From assembly GCA_964444665.1 (NCBI GenBank), contig CAYUIE010000004.1, positions 186,001 through 250,000 of the forward strand: 64,000 nucleotides of DNA, given 5' to 3'. Source of the DNA: CAYZTY01 sp964444665. Lineage in GTDB: Bacteria; Planctomycetota; Phycisphaerae; Sedimentisphaerales; CAYZTY01. The notes beneath the pieces were generated by a model, which saw only the letters and a program-made list of their open reading frames with translations, did no database searches and had not been told where the DNA came from. Positions 9,068 through 18,251 of this stretch are shown here, in pieces. The position numbers and the translations under genes were made by a program. The stretch's first letter is position 1; each line of letters opens with the position of its first letter.

Positions 9068-9431
9068 TGTACACCTCAACCAAAAGAAGAATCTGTTATC
9101 GCGACAAACACAAACACGACTACGACCGGAACGAAATGATTTTTTATTTTCATAACCTCGCGTCTATCTGTAATTTCTTAAATTTATTATCGGCCGAGAC
9201 TATCAAAAAGGAGGTCGCTACATCGTGTTCGTCTAATGCCACTCGCTTCTGAGCTATTCCAGAATCTCCACCCCGCTCATTTATCGACAATTACAATGGG
9301 TTAAAATAACCTTTTTTCCAGCAAGATGGTAATTAGTCTTATAGCGACTGTTATTAGAATCAAGTAAATTTTGATTTCCAGCTTCTGATTGGGTGCATGT
9401 CGAGTTTGTAGGTAAGACTAATTGTAGTTTT

Positions 9432-9481
9432 GTGGCACGGGCTTCCAGCCCGTGGAAACACGGCCAAGATGGCCGTGCCAC
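9432..9481. repeat. Double-hairpin interspersed repeat, copy 1 (intact)
   Basis: A 50-bp element with outer inverted ends GTGGCACGG/CCGTGCCAC. It contains two hairpins: CACGGGCTTCCAGCCCGTG and CACGGCCAAGATGGCCGTG. A second copy at 44339-44433 is split by another repeat. This is REP-like; no transposase is visible in the window. Confidence 0.8.
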
Positions 9482-9624
9482 TGAGAATCTGAAAATCTAC
9501 CTACTATCATGCCATGCACTCCTTCTGATTCTTTCCCGGTGATTTCCCTACCAAAAGCCGGGGCTTTCGTTTATAATTCTCAGGGTTTGGAGCGCAGCAG
9601 ACAGGAAGAAAAAGAGAGAGTCTT

Positions 9625-9640
9625 TCCCGGCACGCCGGGA
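9625..9640. repeat. REP-like hairpin
   Basis: TCCCGGCACGCCGGGA, followed by CGCCTCAGAATGACA. The tail AATGACA is shared with the hairpin at 37405-37426. Confidence 0.45.
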
Positions 9641-9683
9641 CGCCTCAGAATGACACTGTCGTGATTTAGGTAAACTGGAGCTT

Positions 9684-11030
9684 ATGAGTATGACCGATGT
9701 GGCTTACCAGAAGTGCATTAATCCGGACTGCGGGGCGGAATATGACTGCGGCCAGGCGATGTTCAAATGCCCCAAGTGCGGCGAGCTTCTGGATATATGG
9801 TACAACTGGGACAAAATCGAGGTGCCCAAAAAGCTGTCCGATTTCAGCAAACGCTGGAGCAGCAGAGAAAACAGGCTGGACTTCTCCGGCGTGTGGCGGT
9901 TCCGGGAGCTGCTGAACTTTTGCGAAGATAAATATAAAGTGACTATAGGCGAAGGACAAACGGTTCTTCAGCAAAACGACGCCCTTGCCGGATACACCGG
10001 TATGAATCCGGGCCGTTTGTACCTGCAATACGAAGGGCTTAATCCATCCGGCTCGTTCAAAGATAACGGGATGGCTGCCTCCTTCAGCCACGCGAAAATG
10101 GTCGATGCCAAATCCAGTGCCTGCGCCTCGACGGGTAACACCTCCGCCGCCGTCGCCCTTTACGCGCACAGTTGCGGCATCAAATGTATCGTATTCATCG
10201 GCTCCGGAAGAATCGCGTTCGGCAAGCTCAGCCAGGCAATGGATTACGGCGCACAGACTATTCAAATCCAGGGGGATTTCGACGACTGTATGCGACAGGT
10301 CCAGGCGGTTTGTACAAAGCTGGGGCTTTATCTGCTTAACTCGCTGAATCCCTTCCGGCTCGAAGGACAGAAAACCATTATGTACCGGATAATCGAGCAG
10401 TCGGGCTGGCAAACCGCCGACTGGATTATAGTACCCGGCGGAAACCTGGGCAACTCGAGCGCCTTCGGCAAGGCCTTTTACGAGTTAAAGCAGCTCGGGT
10501 TGATTAATAAAATACCGAGGATGGCCATAATCAACGCCACCGGCGCCGATACGCTAACCGAGCTGGTAAACAACCGCAAGCTCAGATGGAACGACGGCAG
10601 GCCGGACCAGTCGGTAATTGACGGGTTCTACGCGGAGCTGACCGCACGCAATTTCTCGCCGCACACCTGCGCCTCGGCAATAGAAATTTCGCGCCCGGTG
10701 AATTTGAAAAAATGCCTGCGCGCGATTGATATCTGTAACGGGGTTGTGCGGGCTGTAAGCGACGAAGAAATAAAAGATGCAAAGGCGCTGGTCGGCAAAC
10801 ACGGGCTCGGATGTGAGCCCGCATCGGCGGCAACAATAGCGGGGCTTAAACACTTAAGACAGGAAGGAGTAATTGCCCCCGACGAAAAGGTAGTTTGTGT
10901 TCTGACCGGCCATCCGCTAAAGGACCCGGCGCTGACAGTAGACTATCACCAGAAAAAACAGGGTCAATTCAGCAATCCGCCGATTGAAGCACCCAATGAT
11001 TTGGATGAAATAATCAAGCTGATAAATTGA
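9684..11030 (+). CDS. thrC: Threonine synthase
   Basis: PLP enzyme that converts O-phosphohomoserine to threonine. A zinc-ribbon-like N terminus (Cys11, Cys16, Cys29, Cys32) precedes the fold type II core. The PLP lysine is Lys126 in PSGSFKDNGM, the serine/threonine loop is in STGNTSAAVA, and the phosphate-binding glycine loop is VPGGNLGN. The 448 residues match the zinc-ribbon class of bacterial and archaeal ThrC. GGAG lies 4 bases before the ATG. A glycosyltransferase follows directly, with almost no gap, so the two are probably co-transcribed although unrelated in function. Confidence 0.93.
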   Translation: MSMTDVAYQKCINPDCGAEYDCGQAMFKCPKCGELLDIWYNWDKIEVPKKLSDFSKRWSSRENRLDFSGVWRFRELLNFCEDKYKVTIGEGQTVLQQNDALAGYTGMNPGRLYLQYEGLNPSGSFKDNGMAASFSHAKMVDAKSSACASTGNTSAAVALYAHSCGIKCIVFIGSGRIAFGKLSQAMDYGAQTIQIQGDFDDCMRQVQAVCTKLGLYLLNSLNPFRLEGQKTIMYRIIEQSGWQTADWIIVPGGNLGNSSAFGKAFYELKQLGLINKIPRMAIINATGADTLTELVNNRKLRWNDGRPDQSVIDGFYAELTARNFSPHTCASAIEISRPVNLKKCLRAIDICNGVVRAVSDEEIKDAKALVGKHGLGCEPASAATIAGLKHLRQEGVIAPDEKVVCVLTGHPLKDPALTVDYHQKKQGQFSNPPIEAPNDLDEIIKLIN

Positions 11031-11053
11031 ATCCTGCCAGAGCACAATACATA

Positions 11054-12784
11054 ATGACAAACATCCAGCATAACATAACCGGAAAAAATAAAATCCTGCT
11101 CATCTGCTGCGTGATGCTGGTTTCCGCGTTAACGGCCGGTTGGACGCTTTCCGGCAGGCCTTTAAACAACCACGAGTGTTTCGTCTCAATAACCGCACGC
11201 GAGATGCTTCAAAGCGGCGATTGGGTTTGGCCCACATGTAACGGCCAGCCAAGACTAAATAAAACGCCGCTTCCTTACTGGCTTGTTGCCGGACTGGCAA
11301 AAATAACCGGCAGGGTCGATGAATTCACCGCACGTCTTCCCAGCGCCATCTTCGCGGTTCTTTTGACAGCCGCAATTTTATATTATGTAAGTCAATGGCT
11401 CGGCCTTCGCATTGCAGGTCTTTCTGCTTTAATCTGGGCGACTTCACTAAGCTTTACACGCTTCGCTAATAATGCCCGCCCGGATATGGTTCTTACCTTC
11501 TTCGTAAGCTTTTGCTTTCTCAGCTTCTACTCGGCCATAACGGCAACAACGCGCAAAAAACAAGTAATACAAATGCTCCTGTTCTGGACAAGTTTCGCCC
11601 TGGCAAATCTGGCCAAAGGTCCTGTCCCCCTACCCCTGGTTCTGCTGCCGCTTTTTTTCTACATTTTAATACTCCGCCGATGGAAACAGATACCAGGACT
11701 TCTGCCGATTATCGGGACGGTTATTTTTTTGGCTATCTTTTTGCCCTGGCCGCTGGCTATTGCCCATAAGATGGATTGGAACCTGAGTTTATGGAAAACC
11801 GAGTTTCTCGACCGCTTCTTGGGCTCACCCGCTTCAGGTAATAAGCCATTATATTACTACCTGCCTAAAATGTTTCTGTTTACGTTACCCTGGGCGGCTT
11901 TTGTACCATACGCTCTGGCCGCACCGTTTTATACGGTCTGGGGCAGGAAACGAGGTGTGATGCAGTTTTTGTGGCTCTGGTTTGTTATCGACCTGGTTTT
12001 TCTGACGATTTCAGCAGGCAAGCGCCAGCACTATATTATGCCCGCAATACCAGCTTTGTGTATTCTGGCAGGTATCCTGCTTGAGGATATGGTCTTCGTG
12101 CAGCAGGCCTTTAATCCCGTATTCGCAAAGAAGTTTCTAAAAGCGCATATTATCGTCCTCTTGACTGTCAGCACCGTCGCTTTAGCGTACCTGGTTTTAA
12201 TAGCAGTTGGCAGAACCTCCCTGGAACAGACGTCCGGTGAAGGAGTTGGTTACCTCTTCAAAAAAATAACCTGGTGTGAATCAATCCATAACCTGCCGCT
12301 AATGTTCTTATCAAAATCTATAATATTCATTGTTATTCAAATACTAACAATCGTCATAACTGCCGTATTATTTGCAAAGGGTAAAAAAACTCCGGCCCTG
12401 GGGGCTATTTTTGCCGGAATTACCATACTAACAATGATTTCCTATGTCTTCTTTATCAATCCCCTCAATTACAATCTGCCATCAAAACAGTTTACGCAAA
12501 TTGTGGCGCAAAAAGTGCCGATTTCAGATAAACTGGTTGCATACAAATCCGCTTCCAACCGCTTTGTTCACTACTTCGGCAGAGTAGTACCGGAAATAAG
12601 TGAAAAACCAGACATTAATCAGATGTACAACAATGGCTGGTGGATTGTAGCTTTCGGCACATATCTCGACGATTTGCTTAAGGATGGCCCGGCAGCAGGC
12701 GGCGAGTTCAAAATTGTCTTCCTGCAGGAAAATGCCGAGCGACACAAGCAAAATTTCGTTGCCGGAGCACTTATACATAAATAA
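11054..12784 (+). CDS. ArnT/PMT-like lipid-linked glycosyltransferase (GT-C fold)
   Basis: Integral membrane transferase of the dolichyl-phosphate-mannose/ArnT superfamily, which moves a sugar from a polyprenyl phosphate onto an envelope acceptor on the periplasmic face. The first loop after the first membrane helix carries the family motif NNHECFVSITAREM with the acidic His-Glu pair, followed by RLNKTPLPYWLVA. About ten hydrophobic helices follow, then a soluble C-terminal part of roughly 100 residues. The ATG at 11054 is preferred; an in-frame TTG at 11027 overlaps the thrC stop but lacks a ribosome site. It converges on an ArnC-like transferase and a deacetylase, which suggests a joint pathway. 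Confidence 0.85.
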   Translation: MTNIQHNITGKNKILLICCVMLVSALTAGWTLSGRPLNNHECFVSITAREMLQSGDWVWPTCNGQPRLNKTPLPYWLVAGLAKITGRVDEFTARLPSAIFAVLLTAAILYYVSQWLGLRIAGLSALIWATSLSFTRFANNARPDMVLTFFVSFCFLSFYSAITATTRKKQVIQMLLFWTSFALANLAKGPVPLPLVLLPLFFYILILRRWKQIPGLLPIIGTVIFLAIFLPWPLAIAHKMDWNLSLWKTEFLDRFLGSPASGNKPLYYYLPKMFLFTLPWAAFVPYALAAPFYTVWGRKRGVMQFLWLWFVIDLVFLTISAGKRQHYIMPAIPALCILAGILLEDMVFVQQAFNPVFAKKFLKAHIIVLLTVSTVALAYLVLIAVGRTSLEQTSGEGVGYLFKKITWCESIHNLPLMFLSKSIIFIVIQILTIVITAVLFAKGKKTPALGAIFAGITILTMISYVFFINPLNYNLPSKQFTQIVAQKVPISDKLVAYKSASNRFVHYFGRVVPEISEKPDINQMYNNGWWIVAFGTYLDDLLKDGPAAGGEFKIVFLQENAERHKQNFVAGALIHK

Positions 12785-12848
12785 AGCGTAAGTGTTGCGC
12801 AAAGAAATTCTTTACACTCAAAGGCAGGGTGGGTTGCAGCCTGTGTGG

Positions 12849-13406
12849 TTATTGAACCAGACTGCTAATGAAGCTCTTTTCAGCCTCGGTTACCGGCTGC
12901 CCTTTGATAAATCGGACCATTTCAATAGCTTCGGCAGCAGTGTATTTCTGAGCCTTTATTAACCATACTGCAGCCAGCATCGAGACTCTTTTTCGACCGC
13001 TGCTTCCATGCAACAGCACTGGAAGATTGTTCTTGTCCCGCATAATCTCAAGAAATCTCTTCTGAATTGTCTTATCTGGGAAATAATTCGCCCGGTTAAT
13101 ACTCCTGTCAACAGGTAGCTCGAAGTATTTAACACCATTATTTCTGACCCAGGTTATTTCTTCATTGTACCAGTTTTTTTCTCTGTGCTCCGCCGCCGAG
13201 CGAATATTGACAATGGAGCCGATATGATACCTATAAAGCAGTCGTGTGTAATCCATTCTCCTCGGCTGGCCGCTTGTATAAAGAACATTTTCTTTGACTA
13301 CATAGAAATTTTTAATGTGGAAATGACGTACCAGTCCGGTAATTATAATTACCACCGCCGCAATGATAATCGGTAAACGCCACGACTGTCCGGTCTTTTT
13401 CATCAT
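12849..13406 (-). CDS. Membrane-anchored dual-specificity phosphatase-like protein, catalytic Cys missing
   Basis: N-terminal membrane anchor (residues about 11-26), then a tyrosine/dual-specificity phosphatase fold: an NIRS segment, a PVDRSI loop where the general-acid loop is expected, and the P-loop. The P-loop reads HGSSGRKR (133-140), whereas the family needs HCxxGxxR. The nucleophilic Cys is Gly134, encoded GGA, two base changes from a Cys codon. His133, Gly137 and Arg140 are kept. It is therefore probably a pseudophosphatase that binds but does not cleave phosphate esters. It sits 15 bases downstream of the ArnC-like gene, so it likely belongs to the same operon. Confidence 0.8.
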   Translation of the reverse strand: MMKKTGQSWRLPIIIAAVVIIITGLVRHFHIKNFYVVKENVLYTSGQPRRMDYTRLLYRYHIGSIVNIRSAAEHREKNWYNEEITWVRNNGVKYFELPVDRSINRANYFPDKTIQKRFLEIMRDKNNLPVLLHGSSGRKRVSMLAAVWLIKAQKYTAAEAIEMVRFIKGQPVTEAEKSFISSLVQ

Positions 13407-13421
13407 GGGAAAATCCTGAAG

Positions 13422-14402
13422 CTACTTTTTTCGATACACATTCCGCACCGAATATATTTTTCTTCCCGTCGCCTCGAAGTACACTCTGCTTACCATTTCA
13501 CCAATAAGGCCGGTAGCAATAAATCCTAATCCTATCAGCAGCAGTATCGCACCGAGTGCCGCCAACGGGCCGTGCTCTATAAGGATGGGTACGTTGTAAA
13601 CTACCTTGTCATAGAATACATAAGCGTTTATTGCCAGGGCCGCCAGAATGCAATACCCGGCGGCCTTGCCGAAAAAGTGCAGCGGCTTGGTTAAATAGGC
13701 CAGCAGAAAACGAAGCGTTATCAGGTCAAATACCACTCTGAAGGTTCTTGACAGGCCATAGCTGCTGCTGCCGTGAGGTCGGACAATGTTCTTTATTGGA
13801 ATCTCAGCTATCTTGGCCCCGTGTCGCGAAAGCAGTGCCGGAATAAATCTGTGCATTTCACCATAAAGATTCAGCTCTTCGAGCAGCTCTCGTCTGTAAG
13901 CCTTAAAGGTCGTTCCGAAATCGTGAATCGGAACGCCGCTCAGTTTTGACGCCATCCAGTTGGCAACTCTGCTCGGCAGGCGTCTGATAAGGAAATTATC
14001 GACCCGCTTTTCACGCCAGCCGCTAACGATATCGAAGCCCTGGTCCAGCTTTTCGAGAAAATTGGGTATTTCTTCCGGCTGATGCTGCAGGTCACCATCC
14101 ATCGATATTATTACTCGGCCTTTTGCCGCATCGAAACCGGCCGCAAGAGCCCCGGTCTGGCCGAAATTACGACGAAGCTCGACGATAACAACCTTCCCGT
14201 CTTTCTCGGATAAACTTTTAAGAAGCTGCAGGGTGTTATCCTCACTTCCGTCCTCAACCAGCACAATCTCGTAACTGCGTCCCGTTGCGTTCATAGTGTC
14301 GGTAAGGCGTTTGTAAAGCTCACCAACCACCTGAGCCTCATTGTACAGGGGTATTACTATCGAACAATCTATATCAGTCTGTTTGATTTTCGAGCTGTCC
14401 AT
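13422..14402 (-). CDS. ArnC/DPM1-like polyprenyl-phosphate glycosyltransferase (GT2)
   Basis: GT-A glycosyltransferase that would place a sugar from a nucleotide sugar onto undecaprenyl phosphate at the cytoplasmic face. The nucleotide-binding VEDGSEDNT is at residues 49-57 and the metal-binding MDGDLQHQ at 101-108. The catalytic domain is followed by two C-terminal membrane helices (about 240-260 and 275-305), the architecture of ArnC, GtrB and related enzymes. Its 5' end overlaps the 3' end of the YdjC-type deacetylase gene by 29 bases, so tight coupling is likely. Sugar identity cannot be read from the sequence. Confidence 0.9.
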   Translation of the reverse strand: MDSSKIKQTDIDCSIVIPLYNEAQVVGELYKRLTDTMNATGRSYEIVLVEDGSEDNTLQLLKSLSEKDGKVVIVELRRNFGQTGALAAGFDAAKGRVIISMDGDLQHQPEEIPNFLEKLDQGFDIVSGWREKRVDNFLIRRLPSRVANWMASKLSGVPIHDFGTTFKAYRRELLEELNLYGEMHRFIPALLSRHGAKIAEIPIKNIVRPHGSSSYGLSRTFRVVFDLITLRFLLAYLTKPLHFFGKAAGYCILAALAINAYVFYDKVVYNVPILIEHGPLAALGAILLLIGLGFIATGLIGEMVSRVYFEATGRKIYSVRNVYRKK

Positions 14403-15243
14403 AGTGTGTCAAAACCATTCCCACATCCCTCATATACTGCTTCGTTCTTTCGCTGCAAAGTGCGTCCAATTCAACCTTTCTTTGTTTAATAAGCCTTGTG
14501 TCGGCCTCTTCCAGACCCTCTGTATAGCCCGGGTGCGTCATTACTTCTATAACCGGCGGCAGATTATCGCCGTATCTGGCTATGGCCCGCCAGTAACTCT
14601 GGTCTACCTTGCCGGTGTGAGCAACACCGAGTAAAGCACCGGCCTTACAAAAACTCGGGTGCTGAAGGCGATTGATTCTGGCCATTTTGCGGACGACAGA
14701 AGCTCTTTGCCTGCCTGTGGTACTTGTAAACGGCCAGGGCCGAAAGCATACAAACTTGGGTTCAAAAGACCATCTTATCGCACTGATATTAAAGCTCCTG
14801 GCAAGGCTGCAAACAATTGAAAAAATTACCGGAAAGTTGTGAATGTGTTTATGGGAATCGAGATGAGTCGGTTTTATTCCTTTGTCTATGACCCATTGTA
14901 TTTGAGCGGCAAACTCGGCTTTGATTGCCAGACGCACTTCTTTGCTCAGCAGGCTTTTAACGGCGAGCCTGCCCGGCGTAAATGCAAAGGTCCCTTCCTC
15001 ATCCAGCAAAGCTGCTACGCATCCGTCCTGTGACAATGGGCAAGCTTCCATTAAATTCAGGTGCACGCCAACGCCGAGGTTTGGAAGTTTTTTTGCTATC
15101 TCAACGGCCTGTTCGGCGGCAGGCATATTGGGCATAATAGTAGCGCTGGTAAGCACACCCTCCGTGTGTGCCTGCTCCACTGCCTGGTTTATACCTTCAG
15201 ACCATCCAAAATCATCTGCGTTAATTATTATCTTTTTAACCAC
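14374..15243 (-). CDS. ChbG/YdjC/HpnK-type carbohydrate deacetylase
   Basis: Metal-dependent deacetylase of the YdjC family (members act on chito-oligosaccharides or, as HpnK, in hopanoid lipid synthesis). The NADDFG metal motif is at residues 8-13, and THLDSHKHIHNFP supplies His127, Asp129, His131 and His133. 289 residues, the usual size. The start appears to be GTG; no clear ribosome site was seen, so it could be slightly shorter. Upstream gene of the minus-strand group deacetylase, ArnC-like transferase, phosphatase-like protein. By analogy with ArnD it may deacylate the lipid-linked sugar; that is inference. Confidence 0.85.
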   Translation of the reverse strand: MVKKIIINADDFGWSEGINQAVEQAHTEGVLTSATIMPNMPAAEQAVEIAKKLPNLGVGVHLNLMEACPLSQDGCVAALLDEEGTFAFTPGRLAVKSLLSKEVRLAIKAEFAAQIQWVIDKGIKPTHLDSHKHIHNFPVIFSIVCSLARSFNISAIRWSFEPKFVCFRPWPFTSTTGRQRASVVRKMARINRLQHPSFCKAGALLGVAHTGKVDQSYWRAIARYGDNLPPVIEVMTHPGYTEGLEEADTRLIKQRKVELDALCSERTKQYMRDVGMVLTHYGQLENQTD

Positions 15244-15302
15244 GACGACAAAGTTTACGACTGCGCATCCGTCAAGTCAATCGGTTTTTGCCCATATACC
15301 CG

Positions 15303-15319
15303 CCTGCCGGCAAGGCAGG
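15303..15319. repeat. 17-bp palindromic repeat, copy 2
   Basis: CCTGCCGGCAAGGCAGG. Sister copy at 2076-2092. It lies in the divergent gap between the deacetylase and lptF. Confidence 0.6.
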
Positions 15320-15451
15320 TACCGGTCTTGAGTGCAGATTTGGGATTACCAGGAAATTTCCGTTGCAAAATGCCGAGCTTATACTAAAAATAACTCTCTG
15401 TCAGTTAAGTGCAGTAATTTTACGCCTCCTGTGGTTCCGGTATGAGGTATT

Positions 15452-17113
15452 ATGGTATTCACGCTACACAGATATATATTTCGTGAGCTGATGAAAGTCT
15501 TTGTCCTTGCCGTTTTGGCAATGGCGCTGATACTAAGTCTGGGCAGTCTCTTACGGCCTATTCAGGATTACGGCGTCGGGCCACGGCAGGTACTTCATCT
15601 GATAGGCTATTTCCTGCCGATAACTCTGACTTTTGTACTGCCGATGGCGGCGCTCTTCGCTGCCGCACTTGTTTACGGCCGATTGGCAAATGACAATGAA
15701 CTTGACGCCTGCAGGGCCAGCGGTATCAGTCTGCTGACCGCGGTATATCCGGGCCTGACTCTGGCGATTCTTGTTGCAATATCGACATTAGTCCTGAGTT
15801 TTTATGTAGTGCCCATTTATGTACAGCGGGCGGAAAGCGCCATCAAGGCCGATGCAAAACAAATACTTTACCGCAACCTTCAGCGAAAAGGCTTTTACAA
15901 TCTTCCCGATAACAGGTACAGGATTTATGCCGACGTAGCCGACCCGCAGAATGACGAGCTTCTGGGCGTTGTCGTTGTGGACTCAAAGAATAACGAGATT
16001 AGGAAAATTATCACCACCGACCGGGCCAGTGTGCATTTTGAGCCACACAAGAAATTCAATGAGGTTGATATAACGATAATTGCCCACAATGCCTATCAAA
16101 TCGACTCGGAGGGTGAAGCCTTTACGGAATGGCTGCCGGTATCCGGCCAGTTCAGCTCGCTGTTGGCCGACGATGTCAAATTCAAGAAAATCACCGAGAT
16201 GAAACGCATCCAGAGTGAGCCGATGCAATTTTACCCCATTGCAAAGCAGGCCAACGCAATATACTCTCAAATTATTTCCGAATTACTGGCGCAGGATATT
16301 TCCGCGAAAATAGCCGATGGACAGGACTCGTTACGGCGGGGTGCCTCGCAGCCGGACAGATTCTATAAACTGCAAAAAAAAGACAAACTCGTCAATTTCA
16401 CCGCCGACCGGTGCTCAGCAAAAGGCCAGAACAGGATAGAATTGTCCGGGGAAGTTACCCTGCTCGAATACAGCACGCCGGCAGAGCAGCTAACGTGCAG
16501 CTGGTATGGCAACGGAGCAATAATAGAACTGTCCGGCCACGAACCGGGCTCATTCGATGATTTTGCTTCCCCGCACCAGCAACCATTTGAGCTGACAATG
16601 ATAATATATAACGCACACTGGCAGCAAAGCGACTCCGATAAAACCGGGGGGCTGGCCCAGCGGCATATTGTCCGCGGCCTGCAGTTACCGAGCTCTGTCC
16701 TGAGCAAAATCAGTCCCGACGTGTTAGGAACTATTAATTCAACAAACTCGATTCTTTCTCAGCCCAGTAAACTGCTCGAGAGTATGCAAATCACACTACG
16801 GCGAAAGATTACATCCACTCTCGCTGAAATTAAGGCGGAGATACATTCGAGGCTCGTTCTCGGGATAGGCTGTATAACCTTGATGTTGATAGGTATAGCA
16901 CTGGGTATCAAATTCAAGGGCGGTCACCTTCTAACGGCATTCGGCGTCAGCTCGGTCTCGGCCGCCGCACTTATCGTCTGCATAATGGCAGGTAAGAACA
17001 TAACGAAAAATCCTGATGTTCAGACACTTTCGGGCATCATTCTGATGTGGAGCGGCCTTGCTGTACTCTCGGCCCTGGCGACAGCCATATATCACAGGCT
17101 GCTTAAAACCTGA
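15452..17113 (+). CDS. lptF: LptF/LptG-family permease (YjgP/YjgQ)
   Basis: Inner-membrane subunit of the LptB2FG transporter that extracts lipopolysaccharide. Typical N terminus (LHRYIFRELMKVF), three N-terminal membrane helices, a long periplasmic beta-jellyroll region (about residues 115-440) and three C-terminal helices. At 553 residues it is longer than E. coli LptF (about 370), with an enlarged periplasmic region. GAGGT lies 3 bases from the ATG. The lptG-like gene follows 15 bases downstream. LptB was not seen here. The F/G naming is by order and could be swapped. Confidence 0.85.
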   Translation: MVFTLHRYIFRELMKVFVLAVLAMALILSLGSLLRPIQDYGVGPRQVLHLIGYFLPITLTFVLPMAALFAAALVYGRLANDNELDACRASGISLLTAVYPGLTLAILVAISTLVLSFYVVPIYVQRAESAIKADAKQILYRNLQRKGFYNLPDNRYRIYADVADPQNDELLGVVVVDSKNNEIRKIITTDRASVHFEPHKKFNEVDITIIAHNAYQIDSEGEAFTEWLPVSGQFSSLLADDVKFKKITEMKRIQSEPMQFYPIAKQANAIYSQIISELLAQDISAKIADGQDSLRRGASQPDRFYKLQKKDKLVNFTADRCSAKGQNRIELSGEVTLLEYSTPAEQLTCSWYGNGAIIELSGHEPGSFDDFASPHQQPFELTMIIYNAHWQQSDSDKTGGLAQRHIVRGLQLPSSVLSKISPDVLGTINSTNSILSQPSKLLESMQITLRRKITSTLAEIKAEIHSRLVLGIGCITLMLIGIALGIKFKGGHLLTAFGVSSVSAAALIVCIMAGKNITKNPDVQTLSGIILMWSGLAVLSALATAIYHRLLKT

Positions 17114-17128
17114 GCACATAAGATTTAT

Positions 17129-18235
17129 ATGAAGATACTCGACAAATATATCATAAAAAATTTCCTGACCGGCTATCTCATCGCCTTTTTGGTGCTTATG
17201 GGCCTGAGGATGGTTATTGACCTGTTCGTAAATCTTGACGAATTTACCGAGCACATCCAGCTCGGCACAATGGCGGTAACAAGAAACATTTTGAGTTACT
17301 ATGCTCTTCACAGCACGTTGTACTTCCGCGATTTTGCCGGGATGATTACCGTGGTGGCAGCGGCCTTCTCGCTGGGCAAAATGACCCGCAACAACGAGTT
17401 AACGGCCGTGATGGCATCCGGAGTCAGTCTTAAGCGCGTTATTGCTCCGATAGTCTTCCTTGCCCTGCTGCTTACAGGCCTGATGGTAGTTGACAATGAA
17501 CTCGCAATTCCGCCTTTGGCCGACAAACTTGTCCGGGGACAGGACGCCCTGCCGGGCCAGGAACAGTATCACGTCTGGTTTATGACGGACGGCAACGGCT
17601 CACTAATCTGCTCGCCCAGATTCTACGTGAAAACATCAACACTAATCAAGCCCACAATCATCACCCGAACTCGTAAGGCCGATACGTTTCTCTGGGAGGT
17701 AACGGGAAAAATATGGGCCGATGAGGCGGTCTATAATCCCCAAACAAAGCAATGGGACCTGAAGAACGGAATGTCTTTGAAAAGAGGCGACCCAACCTCA
17801 CTTTCCAGGATTGAGTCCATCGCTTCTTATCAATCCGACATCACACCCAAGGAAATTCCGGTCAGACGCAAATCGAGACACAAGGCACTGCTTAGCTCAA
17901 GTCAGTTGGCTCAATTGGCACGTCAAAGGACAAAAATCAAGGACCTGGCACAGCTCTACAGTGAAAAACACTTCCGCATTACCGACCCGATAATCAACCT
18001 GGTAATGCTTATGGTGAGTTTGCCGATTCTTGTCTGTCGCGACCCCAAATCTATGAAATCCGCCATTTTAATCAGCTTTATTCTGACCACGGCATGCTTT
18101 ATTGTAACCTTCATTTGTAAAATGGTAGCGACCGAAGTATTCTTCAATCGGATAAGGCCGGAGTTATGGGCCTGGCTGCCGGTCTTTATATTCCTGCCCA
18201 TTGCTTTCATCGAATTCGACTCTATGAAAACTTAG
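17129..18235 (+). CDS. lptG: LptF/LptG-family permease, second subunit
   Basis: Partner of the preceding permease in lipopolysaccharide export. 368 residues with the normal layout: helices near 12-35, 55-80 and 100-120, the conserved ELTAVMASGVSLKRV cytoplasmic coupling segment at about 91-105 (contact with the LptB ATPase), a periplasmic jellyroll, and three C-terminal helices from about 285. The pair implies an outer membrane containing LPS or a similar lipid, which agrees with the sugar-lipid genes just upstream. Confidence 0.88.
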   Translation: MKILDKYIIKNFLTGYLIAFLVLMGLRMVIDLFVNLDEFTEHIQLGTMAVTRNILSYYALHSTLYFRDFAGMITVVAAAFSLGKMTRNNELTAVMASGVSLKRVIAPIVFLALLLTGLMVVDNELAIPPLADKLVRGQDALPGQEQYHVWFMTDGNGSLICSPRFYVKTSTLIKPTIITRTRKADTFLWEVTGKIWADEAVYNPQTKQWDLKNGMSLKRGDPTSLSRIESIASYQSDITPKEIPVRRKSRHKALLSSSQLAQLARQRTKIKDLAQLYSEKHFRITDPIINLVMLMVSLPILVCRDPKSMKSAILISFILTTACFIVTFICKMVATEVFFNRIRPELWAWLPVFIFLPIAFIEFDSMKT

Positions 18236-18251
18236 AGGCGTTCTGCATCGG

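Larger units (their letters stand above)
9068..9683. other. Intergenic region with repeats
   Basis: About 615 bases between a minus-strand hypothetical gene and thrC. It holds a double-hairpin repeat (9432-9481) and a smaller hairpin (9625-9640) followed by GACGCCTCAGAATGACA. An AAGGAGGT sequence near 9208 precedes only a stop-limited frame. No gene was found. Confidence 0.6.
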
